From Glebionis coronaria (lineage: Eukaryota > Streptophyta > Magnoliopsida > Asterales > Asteraceae): a stretch of DNA of 64,000 nucleotides. Shown here piece by piece: positions 22,339 to 32,472 of the stretch (positions are counted from its first letter, which is position 1; each line of letters starts with the position of its first letter). The DNA lies in contig CM046881.1 of the NCBI GenBank assembly GCA_025667525.1, positions 27,539,580 to 27,603,579 of the forward strand. Direction: 5' to 3'. A program made the translations under genes and the position numbers. A model generated the notes under the pieces. It had not been told where the DNA came from, did not search any database, and saw only the letters and a program-made list of their open reading frames with translations.

Positions 22339-25300
22339 TCACATACCAGAAGCAGCAACCTTGTCTGCATGCAGCCGAGCTTGAATCCCTTCAACCAAGG
22401 AGGTAACCATAGCAGACTCGTTTCCAGAAGGATCATTGGACACCACCAGGTGGCTCTCCAACATGGCTTCCATGGTAGCAATGGTCAAGGGATACTCCAA
22501 ATAAACAAGCATAAAAACACAAGCACCAGACTCTAGTTCCAACACATGCACAACACAGCCAGCATACAACTTCCACCTCTTTACCACCTAACGAGGTTGT
22601 TCCTTCCAAACACCAGCACTAGGAGAATCAGGGGGTGAATCCAACATCAACTTCAAATCTCCCCAAAGAGCCATCCCATGCCAGTTAGGAACCTCACTAG
22701 GAGACTTAGGAATTTCAGCATCAACCAAACCATATAACAGCATAAGATCACGACGTTCGACCCATGACAAAATACTTTGCAGCCCAGAGACATACCTAGT
22801 GTATCCATCACTAGTCGTAATCACATGTGTGTATGTACCAGCACAAATAAGAGATGGCTGAACCTACCAAGATACAATCCAACAGCTGCCAAGGGGTAAA
22901 TCATCCTCGCTATCAGAAGCGGCATCGATTAAGTGAGCAGGATCCCTCTTCTCAAATGGAATAGTCTTACCACGACGAGCCTTCTTCTTACGGATAGAAC
23001 GGCGAGGGGTGGGGACACCAGAAGAGGATTCCTCCTTTACCTTGACAGTCGTAGGTGCAGCATCAGTAGGAACATAGTCATCAACAATCATAGGTTCAGT
23101 AGTAGTTGCAGATGCATGTGGAGTGGGAAGTGGTGCAGTAACCGGTGGAGGTGTAGTATCATCAACAAGAGTAGCAGGTGTGGTAGTAACAGCAGGAGTG
23201 GTAGTAGCTTCATGAGTGGTGGTATCATCAACAGTAGAAGGGATGGTAGTAGCTTTAACATGAGAAAGGGTAGGATCAACCATTGAAGAAGAAGTAGGAA
23301 CAACAGGAGTAGCTTCACCAGGAGATGGAACACCAAAAGTACCTTCTTCTTAAACAACCGAGGATGGAGTGGGAGCAGCAGTAGGCTTGGAGGTGTGGAC
23401 AACATGAGGAGTTGGGCGATAGATAGCATGAGCAGGCATAGGGACATCCTTATGCTTGATCATCTTGGTTCCTTAAGCTCATCATCAGATAGCTTCCTCA
23501 TCTTCTTCCATGTCCAGCCAGTCTGATAATAGGCGCCAGATTGATTCTTCACATACTGCTGCATTAACCTCTTCTGCTCAGCATAAGAAAGAGGGCGATT
23601 GCGTCGTTTTTCGCGAAGTTGAGCAGCTAGATCTTCCCTTTGCCTTTGCATCAACGATATTTCCCTTTGAACACAATTTCCCTGATTCACATCCGCACCC
23701 AACACATCGGTAAATTGAGAGTAGTCAGAAGTGAGGACTGTAATCACATTCATCCAATAGGAATTATCCCAAAACATGGCATTGTGCCTTATCTGCTCAC
23801 GTCGTTGTTGCTGCAAGGCTTCATCCTCAGCCGCAGCCGTTGAGGCAGTCGTAGCTTGTTGGTCAAACTTCTCTTGCATCTTTCGAGCAGCCTCCTCTCC
23901 CAATCTTTCTTCCTCTATTTGCCGACATATTCTCTTTCTGGGAGGGGAGGGTGCATTAGTCATAGGGGCTTTACCCTTCGGATCATGAGATGGACCAGGA
24001 GTGGGTGATGAAGGACCAGCAGTATCATTCTTTGGCATGGGGCCAGCAGCAGCAGGTGAAATGCGTGAAGGACTAGGAGGAGTAGGCAGGTCATCACTTG
24101 GCTTGGCAGCAAAAGTAGCCCTTGCCAAAACAGTCAACCCATCTTCCTCCTCATCTTCATCTGACAACACCACCTTCTTCTTATGGCGTTTTAGCTGCTT
24201 CTCCAATGATTTGACCATGTTCACCAAAGGGAGCACAAAATCCCTTGTGAGCTTTCGATGCTCGTTGAGCTCATTCTCCAAAGAAACAATCTTCTCGTAA
24301 TACCTGTGCACATGAGCAAGCAAAGAAGTCAAAGTAACAGGTTCCTCAGCTTCCCCGCCAAGAGAACTTGGTTTGGGGGATGCTTCATTAGGACCAGAAG
24401 CAAAGGATTGGTCATCCATATGTGCACGAGAGCTAGAGGGCTCCTCAGATGAAGGATGTACTGGGCTAGGAGGGGGAGTATCAGCAAATGGGGACACATG
24501 TGGGTGAGAAGAAGAGGGAGCCTTGGAGGTAACTGGCATTTCTACAACAACCTCGCTAGTCGGATCCTCTACCTCCACATGTGGAACACCAACAGCATGA
24601 ATCTCCTCCTCCATGGGATCATCCACCAATTGAGGTTCCTCCTCGGCTTGAACAGCTGGAGGAACCACATTGGGATCCCCTTGGGCAAGGCCCAGCATAG
24701 CATCAGTGAGGGGCATGTGAGGTCCAACATGTCCAATGGTCATATTCGCATAAACTTTAGGAGTAAGCCTAGAAGGGTGATATTCTTGCCTATTCCTAGG
24801 GATACACATAATAATCTACTGCAACAACCTAGGATACATGAGAAACTTCTTTCTAGAACCAGTAGCACTGAGATTACTAAGCATACCATCAAGCAGATAA
24901 CGAGAAAAGTTAAATGGTCTACCCTGAGCAATACACACCAAACCAGTAGCAAGAGAGATGGGAAATGCATCCCAACTCCCCGCTTTGGGACTCAAGCATT
25001 GTATCAAGAAGTGAACAAGCAGCCTCCATTGAGGGGAAAACCTATTTTTCTGAAAGTTAAACTTTCCCTTATGATTGTAACCAATTGCAGCCATACCATC
25101 CCACACCTCTGCATTTGGAATAGAAAGAATGCCATCTTCATCTTGGAGATGAAGGGCAGACCTAATAGATGTCTCTGTTACCACATAGGAGCGACCATCT
25201 ATAGTAGCATGGATCTCCAATGGGTGACCCAAAACAGTATAGGTGTTGGCAGTAGCCCAAGACTGACGAGTGACAGAATCATAGACAGGTGGGCAAACAG

Positions 25301-25424
25301 TAAGGGCATACCTGAGATTAGAAGCCTCAATGTACTCCAAGATGTCAAGAAACTCTTCTTTTTTAGGACCATCTCTAAGATAAGCAACCTTGTTATGATC
25401 GGATTTATATTGAAGTGATGCCAT
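22339..25424 (-). pseudogene. C1 3' accessory ORF (Asteraceae-type, unknown function), about 1,000 codons, broken
   Basis: The frame starts at ATG 25424 (MASLQYKSDHNK). Segment 1 (to 24819, 202 codons) is a compact hydrophilic domain with ALTVCPPVYDS and FSPQWRLLVHFLIQCLSPK motifs. Segment 2 (24809-23460) is Pro/Ser/Glu-rich and then charged coiled-coil-like (KRHKKKVVLSDEDEEE, EEAARKMQEKFD). Segment 3 (about 23450-22867) is a Thr/Pro/Val-rich linker ending in basic RRSIRKKKARRGK. Segment 4 (22863-22339) is a second folded-looking domain (RRDLMLLYGLV, VVHVLELESGA). I remember the same domain order downstream of pol in Tanacetum Copia elements. It sits where SIRE elements carry an envelope-like ORF, but I see no clear membrane segment. 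In-frame TAG stops occur at 24818-24816, 22866-22864 and 22590-22588, a TAA near 23350 and a frameshift near 23460. Confidence 0.75.
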
Positions 25425-25934
25425 TGATGATGATTGGAGCTGTGGAAGTTGATTGATTGAGGATGGTTAAGGGTAGGAGCGTATGTGTGTGTGTTTATGT
25501 TTTGATAATTGAGTCAAATGAGCCTTTTGACAATAAATAATGGTCACATAAATTGTCATTGACCCCTAATTATGGGGGTTGCCCTTTCCAAATTAAGCCA
25601 TTAATGCCGAGTAACCACTTGCCCTCTAAACCATTATTAGCAAATCCCAGTTACCAAAGATAACAAATATATGCACCAGAAGTAACTCGCGTTGACTGAA
25701 AGTCAAAACGCGTAGAGGTCAACACTAGGAGCAGCGAGTGGTCAACAAAAGTCAACACAATGAACAGTGACCCAAAGTGAGACTAGAAGCCCAACACAAG
25801 TGAAGAATGGGGGTGTTAACCCACTAGGAGTAACCAAAATCTTCCACTAGAAGTTGTACACACCGCAAATACCCACTGAAAATGTTGTTAGTAGCTACTA
25901 GATGTAAGAATGTACAAGTATATATGTACAAGAA
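25425..25934 (-). other. C1 spacer between pol and accessory ORF
   Basis: About 500 bp with no coding frame. It probably holds the leader for a separate message of the accessory ORF. I see no firm promoter motif. Confidence 0.4.
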
Positions 25935-25960
25935 GCCTCCCCCTAGGCTTAGCCTCCCCT
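25935..25960 (-). promoter_or_regulatory. Second polypurine-like tract just after C1 pol
   Basis: On the minus strand two purine runs, GGGGAGGC and GGGGGAGGC, flank an inverted AGGCTAAGCCT, 13 bp after the pol stop. The runs resemble the true tract at 21360. The role is unknown. It could be a remnant of an ancestral 3' tract from before the accessory ORF was acquired, or a central tract. Confidence 0.4.
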
Positions 25961-25972
25961 CAATCCTAGACC

Positions 25973-27720
25973 TTAAGGATTGACCATACCAATGTGAACC
26001 ACCAGGTGGTTAAACCGTGGACCATCAAATGCTTTAGTCAACAAATCAACAACATTATCATTTGTATGTACCTTGAGAACCTGTATCAACTTCTTCTTAT
26101 TGGCATTACGTATAAAATGGTGCCAAATGTCTATATGATTGGTTCGTTGATGAAACACCGGATTCTTCACAATGAAAATAGTGCTTTGATTGTCGATGAA
26201 AATTTTGGTGTTCATGAAGTTGAACCCATAATCCAGCATTTGATTTTGTATCAACAAGACTTGGCCACAGCAACTAGCGGCAGCTACATATTCAGCTTCT
26301 GTTGAGGAGGTAGCTACTATAGTATGTTTCTTACATTGCCATGAAATAAGTCTTCGTCCTAAAAACTGAGAACCACCAGTAGTATACTTCCTATCATTAT
26401 TAACACCTGCATAATCACTGCCACTATAGGTTTCAAGAATAAAAGGTGATTCCCTTGGATACCACAAGCCTAGCTTGGGTTGTGCCTTGATATACTTGAA
26501 GATTTTCTTGACAGCATTCAAATTAGACACGGTGGGAGCCACTTGATGTCTAGAACAAGAACTAACAACAAACATAAGATCCGGGCGTAAGGTAGTCAAA
26601 TACATAATTGAGCCAATCATTGACCTGTACATGTGAACATTTACTGGGGGATCTGGATCATTCTTGAGTTTGACTTTAGTGACTTCATAAGGTGTTGTTG
26701 CTGGTCTAAGAGGTTCCACATCAAACTTTTGAATGATCTCATGAACATACTTATCTTGACTAATGAGGATACCATCCGACTGCTGCTTGACTTGAAGACC
26801 AAGGAAAAACGTGAGTTCTCCTATGGCAATCCTCTGAAATTCGCCTTTCATCAGCTGTTCAAACTCATCACACCAGTCCTTCCTAGTGGAACCGAAGATA
26901 ATATCATCCACATATACTTGAACCAGGATGATGTCGTTGGCATTCCTTTTAAGGAACAATGTTTTGTCAATAGTGCCTCTTCTATAGCCATGCTTCAACA
27001 AGAAAGTGGATAGACGCTCATACCAAGCTTAAGGAGCCTGATGAAGTCCATAAAGAGCTTTGACCACCTTGTAAAATTTCTTAGGATGAATTGGATCCAA
27101 AAAGCCCTTAGGTTTAGTAACATAAACTTCCTCGTCAATCTTGCCATAGAGAAAAGCACTCTTGACATCCATCTGAAAAACCGTAAAGCAAAATATAAGA
27201 AGCAAAAGCCAAAAACAGACGAATGGCCTTAATTCTTGCAACAGGAGCAAAAACTTCAGTATAGTCAATTCCTTCTAGTTGAGTGTGACCTTGTGCGACT
27301 AGTCTAGCCTTATTCCTCACCACAATACCCCTTGTATCTTTCTTTTTTTAGAATCCATTTGGTACCAATTGTTGTCTTTCCATCTGGTAAATCAACTAGG
27401 ATCCAAACATTCTGAAACAAGAACTGTTGCATCTCCTCCTGCATAGCCTCCACCCAACTTTGATCCTCAAGAGCATGTGAGACAGACCTAGGTTCCACCT
27501 GTGAGAGAAAACAAGCAAACAAACAGTGAAGAAAATCTGTGTGATTATTACGCTTTTGGTCTTCAATGTAGCTCATAAGAGCATGATGACCAGACGTTGC
27601 TTTCTTATGCATGCGGCGAGTCTTGACAGTAGAACCAGGATCTCCTATGATTTGAGTAGTAGGATGATCTTTATTGATCTGCTGAATAGGAGTAGGAGCT
27701 ACTTCTACTTCTGGTGCCAA
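25973..27720 (-). pseudogene. pol: C1 pol: reverse transcriptase and RNase H (Copia)
   Basis: RT begins near 27500 (WVEAMQEEMQQF), continues through GTKWILKK, NKARLVAQG, FAPVAR and MDVKSAFLYG, and reaches the catalytic YVDDIIFGS near 26905. RNase H has SGSDYAG, SSTEAEYVAAA and DNQST and ends DLLTKAFDGPRF...GMVNP with stop TAA at 25975-25973. These are canonical Ty1/copia signatures in the expected order. Defects are a frameshift near 27330, another near 27180 and an in-frame TAA at 27031-27029 in the RT palm, so no full enzyme is made. The 342-codon stretch from 27001 is otherwise clean. Confidence 0.88.
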
Positions 27721-27774
27721 GTTATTAAGATCCCCAACTATGTCATCATCATATGAAGCAGAGTCGAAAATGCC

Positions 27775-28249
27775 ATCTATTGATTGCTTATGAATATCAT
27801 CCAGTTAAGTAGAAGACTTATTTTGATAGTTTCCCAAGTCAGAAGGACCAGAGAACCTAGTTGTGGAAGTAGGATCACTAACCGGGCTACCAATAGGTGT
27901 TAAACTTGCACTAGGAGTAACAATAGGATCACTAGGATTAACAGGTACAACAGGAGTACTCAAAAGAAACTCAAAGCCTCCTTGAGTAGCTGCTGTAGTA
28001 GCATCTTGTTGTTGCTTAAGCAGTGTATCAAGATCTCCTTGTGAGTCCACAATGTCTGATGAAGCAACATCAATAGGAGTAGCATTGGTGTTGGGAGCGA
28101 CTGTGGTGGAATAAGATGGTATGAGAAAAATGTCATCATCCTCATCTGAGTCCGAAGAGCTAGAAGTAGCACCTGCACTAGAAGACGCAAACACTTGTGG
28201 ACCTGCATTTTGGTTAGTTTTGAAACGAAAATATCCCAACGAGTCACTA
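27775..28249 (-). pseudogene. pol: C1 pol: integrase-RT linker, cut by G2
   Basis: A low-complexity linker rich in Ser, Asp, Thr and Pro (for example SSSAGATSSSSDSDEDDD) runs from 28249 down. It is typical of the variable region between the integrase C-terminus and RT in this lineage. The in-frame residues SDSLGYFRF at 28249 stop exactly at the G2 LTR start. The integrase itself is therefore displaced beyond the window's right edge. Confidence 0.75.
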
Positions 28250-30698
28250 TGTAAAACCCAGTATAGTCGTATCTGTAATTGGGGGACAAATTATTCTTTT
28301 AGAGGGGAAGAGTTGTAAAACCCAAAAATTTGGTTAGCATTTTATTTTGTCATTTTGAATATAACCTTAAGTTTATATCATTATTTATATTAAACTTACG
28401 TGACATAAGTTATGTATATACATTTAAATAAATGAAAGATATAATAATTCCAACTAAATGTAACTCATTTGCAAATTTCAGTGTTCATATAGAATTGACA
28501 AGACTTCGTATTAAAGACGCATTCGTTTCGAAATTTTAGTAGCATGTAATTCGATATTTTAGGCTAATTGGTTATTTATTCTTCATATGACATTGGATCA
28601 TTAAGCAAGTAAATCCCCCTACCATCTAAATTCACTCTCAATGTCACATGCATATCTTAAAGATCTCCGATAATCATGCAACCATGAAAGACTTAACCAA
28701 AATAAAACACGTTTCTTTTTCTATTAATGCCTAGTCAAATTAGTTACATTCATATTCACTTATCGCCAATAAATGATATTTTACACCTATTAACCTTAAT
28801 TAATCTTTTACTATGAAACGTTACCACATCGCAACTTAAGAATTTATGCCTGAGACACGTTTAGTGGCGGTTCTTTCTCGGGTCACTGTGCTGATTCGTT
28901 TGTTGGAGGTTAAGCTTTGTGTCGATATTTAGTTCGAGTATTGGTTCCATTTCCTAGAGGTTAGCTTTCGTAATGGGTTTCAGTCGCCCATAATATCTTG
29001 GTTCGGTTTATATATTCGTGCTCATAGTTGATTTCGGTTTTGGTTTCTGGCACGACATGTTCTCGTCTATTTTGAGAGGTAACTCTTGATCCTTCATATA
29101 CTTTGTACTAAAATCACATGTTACTCTAAATCTTATGCCTTCTCAGTTTTTCACATGCATACTTACAACAGTAGCATAACCGTAGTCACCATTATGCGCA
29201 TTAATAAGCTGTCGTTTTTGACATGTTGGTTATTCACTTATTTGTGAGATATAAACTTATTGATGACTTAACTAAATAGATTGTTGTTATTTAGTGTAAT
29301 GATTAAAGCATGAATTTCATCCTCTAAAATGAATTAATAATATCTTATAAGAGTTAACGAAAAGTCCGAAATTTGGTTTATACTAAAAAGAGCTTAATTA
29401 GTCTAGCTTATTATATCACGACTTTTTAAAAGGGGCTTATCAAGTTAAGGCTTAATTAATAATCAAATATAAAACTCATGACATATGAAAGTTATTTATT
29501 AAAATAGACTTTATTAATATTTGACTTAAATAAATCACGAAAACAGTTAAGATCAGTAAAATAAATAAGCATCAGTCAACTTATTTTCGCGTCCGTTATT
29601 TATGTAGTATTTGTGAAGTCGGAGTAGATCTTTCAGCTTTCGTTCTTACTTCGTTACTGGACACGAGGTACGGATTTTTCGTCCTTCAGTATGGACTTTC
29701 CTTTTCTAAGCATGATTAGGATTCCCCGTCTGCAGCCAAATATTTTCCCCAGTATATGTTTAAGCTTATCAGTAATCATGTTAATAACTAAATAAATTTC
29801 CTGAGCATTATATACAAGCATGACCAGTTTATGTACTAGTTACGGAGGTACCGTAACCACGGCACTAGAGGCACCGGTGTCATGACTCACATGCAGGAGA
29901 GTGATATCCTACATCGTCCCACTCATGTTCAGTTTGGCCATTTTTTATATGTATGTTTAGTGGGGGCGTATGGATGCATCCTAGGCTTTTTAGTTTACAG
30001 TTATCAGGGTGAATGTGGTGTGTGCTCTACATCCTTCACATTGGAGTTGATCCCTCCACCCAGCACAGTATTTAGAGGTCACCCCTCTACAACATTTAGA
30101 GGTCACCCCTCTACAGCATGACGAGGTCACCCATCCAGTTATTCATGCAACGTTGTTACAGCACATGACCTATATAAGATCTGGCAATTAAAATACAGTA
30201 AATGCATGTTTTCAAATTTAACAGATAACAGTTCAGCTTTATTATTTATAAATCAGACTTTACAAATTATACACTGATTTCCGCTGCAACTTTACTTACC
30301 AGTGTTACAGCTCCAGTATTTTATCATCTGTTTCATTTCAGTAATTCCTTATCATGCTTTATATCCGTTCACTCAGCGTTATGCTCAGCCGTAGTTCTTT
30401 CATGTTCTAACGGCAGGTACACCAGGATGCCCTTAGGATTCTGAGAGCATGTGCATTGAATGGAAGCTATCCGGACTTCTTACTTTATGCACTTCTTACA
30501 TTATTCTGCTTATTTGGACATTGTTTAGTCCTTTCCTTCAGTATTTTATTTTTCATGTTTTGAGCTTAGGTTGGATTACCGATGTTTGATTTCGATATTT
30601 CCGTTATGGTCAGTTAATGTTTTAGGACATTTACCTTATGCTTTGATGACACACCATAAATACACGTAATGGTCCACTTATCCAAGTGGGGTGTTACA
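28250..30698 (+). repeat. G2 5' LTR
   Basis: 2,449 bp, from TGTAAAACCC to GGTGTTACA. Its first 67 bp contain a purine tract and a second TGTAAAACCC start (28316), so the LTR begins with a partly duplicated tract-LTR junction. It shares many blocks with the inverted LTRs of G1 and G3, such as the GGTCACCCCTC and TGTGTGCTCTACATCCTTCACA regions near 30020-30130. Confidence 0.87.
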
Positions 30699-30702
30699 AT
30701 TA

Positions 30703-30714
30703 TGGTATCAGAGC
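30703..30714 (+). promoter_or_regulatory. G2 primer-binding site
   Basis: TGGTATCAGAGC, an intact initiator-Met tRNA site, four bases after the LTR end. Confidence 0.88.
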
Positions 30715-30931
30715 GCAAGGTTCGACCTGTAGGCTCTAAAACTTGACCTGTGACTAGTGGATAGTTACCAGGAACTTCCTAGATCTTGGCGTTGTTATCT
30801 TTCATGTTTCTCATGCATCAGTCAGTTTTCTTTAGTTATCAATCAGTTTTCTTAAGATTTTGACTAAGTAAACGGTTGGGACAGGACTGGCCATATTTAG
30901 TCGCATGTGCTTTTTAGTGAATTTTTGTTTT

Positions 30932-31142
30932 GGTGAACTGACCATAGGCGTTCACCCTTGCCCGTTCAGATTTTTGTATAGATGAACTGACCATAGGCGT
31001 TCATCCTTACTCATGTCAGATTCATGTATTCAGTCGAATATTACTTGGTGAACCGACCCAAAAACGTTCACTATTTTTCTAGATCAAATTTTTATGTTAT
31101 TCAGTCGAATGATGTTTTGTGAACCGATCCACAGTTGTTCAC
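30932..31142 (+). promoter_or_regulatory. Four leader hairpins in G2
   Basis: 30932-30956: stem GGTGAAC/GTTCACC, loop TGACCATAGGC. 30981-31005: stem GATGAAC/GTTCATC, same loop. 31048-31071: stem GTGAAC/GTTCAC, loop CGACCCAAAAAC. 31119-31142: stem GTGAAC/GTTCAC, loop CGATCCACAGTT. Between the first and second hairpins one G-C pair is replaced by A-T on both sides. The units recur every 50-71 bp. Confidence 0.8.
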
Positions 31143-31759
31143 CTTTGTCATATCAGGACATTTCATAAACTTTGACAAGTATGGATTGGACTACAGCCAA
31201 CCAAATTTAGTCCCAGATTTATAAATTTCTATACCTGACAGTTCTAATAAAATTTTGACAAATATGGATCGAACCAGAATCGCCCATACTTAGTCACATG
31301 TTTTCTTCCTTGGATTCTGTAGATTGAACCATAACCATCCACATCAGTTGATAAACCTCAGTTGATTAGACTTTTTTATGTTCTTTGTAACGGTTAAATT
31401 TTCATACCCTCGCGTTGATGTCGTTTTCATGTTGATTAAGCTTCACGTCTCCTTATGAGGATTACGTTTTTAGCAAGGTGATGATGTTTTCATGCTAAGA
31501 TACAGAAGGGTTATAGTAAAATCTTGTTTTTCATAATAAATCATGTTTGGTCTTCATCAGTCATGTCTTCATGCTGACCATTGTTAAAATTCCGTTTAAT
31601 CATATCCTTGACGCTTTATAAAACCAGTATTAAGTCTATGCAGGAATTACCAGGCTATCACGTTACCCATTTCAGTTCAATTTACTACCGTTTAAATCAA
31701 TTTAATCCTTGATCATGTCAGACAAGTGACACTAGTATTGATCATTCCATAAAGTTTCC

Positions 31760-31925
31760 ACCAGTGCCATGTACAGTATTCTATATGTACCCTTTGTACA
31801 GTGCCTCAGTTATACTCCATGTACAAGTATTTCCTGTGTACTCTACGTACAGTGTCTCTGAAATGCTCCATGTGCAATATTCATTTAGTACTTCATGTAC
31901 AGTAGTCCAGGTGTACTCCAGGTAC
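31760..31925. repeat. GTAC-rich degenerate repeats in G2
   Basis: Words such as CCATGTACAGT, TATGTACCC, CTACGTACAGT and CCATGTACAAG recur every 20-40 bp. The G1 interior holds the same kind of array at 16950-17035 (inverted). Confidence 0.55.
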
Positions 31926-31930
31926 CCTAC

Positions 31931-32472
31931 TGTGACAACCCTGGTTTTGAGGTTCGTCACTTAGTTTTATTTTGTGCTAGTTACGTGTCTTTACGTGTTT
32001 ATCTGCTTATTGGTGGGTATAGATTGTGGTTTGGATATCGTTTCCGGTACGGGGTACCTTGTGAATGAAACGATGTGTGGTGACTTCATGTTCATAAGTT
32101 CACATGGTAGTGACTATGAAGTGAGATGGTGTTATTTTGGTGTTTACGTATACATATATGTATTATAGAAAATCGTATTTTTACGATTTACGGTTTAGCA
32201 TTTAGAGGTCTCGGATGAGGTAATTAGTCATATGAATATTTTTAGGGATGGTTTTAAGTCATTTAGGACTTAGTTATAAAGTTTATTTCAAAATTTGAGA
32301 TTTTTTATAAAAGTGTATATTTTACGTCTTTTACGGTAAAACGCGTAAATTTGACTAGTTTTACGGTTTTGAGGTTTTGGAGACTTTAGGAGCTGAAATA
32401 AATTAAGGAAAATTAAGGTAATATTATTAATACATATATTAATAACAAAAATAAAAAAAAATAAAAAAAAGG
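31931..32472 (+). repeat. D 5' LTR, part 1
   Basis: Matches 57466 to about 58000 of the 3' LTR with very few differences. It ends in an A-rich run where C2 inserted. The last five bases AAAGG (32468-32472) are the left duplication of C2. Confidence 0.88.

Larger units (their letters stand above)
30715..31930 (+). other. G2 untranslated leader
   Basis: About 1.2 kb without a coding frame. It holds a GACTAAGTA...TATTTAGTC hairpin (30862-30902), four smaller hairpins (30932-31142) and a degenerate repetition of GACCATA/CGACCCA and TTAGTCACATGT words to about 31300. The last 170 bp are GTAC-rich repeats. D is inserted at 31931. Confidence 0.6.

Noticed and set aside
22933..23286. 117-codon Ser/Arg-rich plus-strand frame
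   Set aside because: Antisense of the Thr/Pro-rich linker in the C1 accessory ORF; its composition follows from the other strand.
24456..25418. 320-codon open frame on the plus strand
   Set aside because: It is antisense to the C1 accessory ORF, which has coherent domains on the minus strand. The plus-strand peptide has no motif.
31974..32168. 64-codon frame recurring at 57509-57703
   Set aside because: Same reason: it lies in the two LTRs of D. The peptide has no motif.
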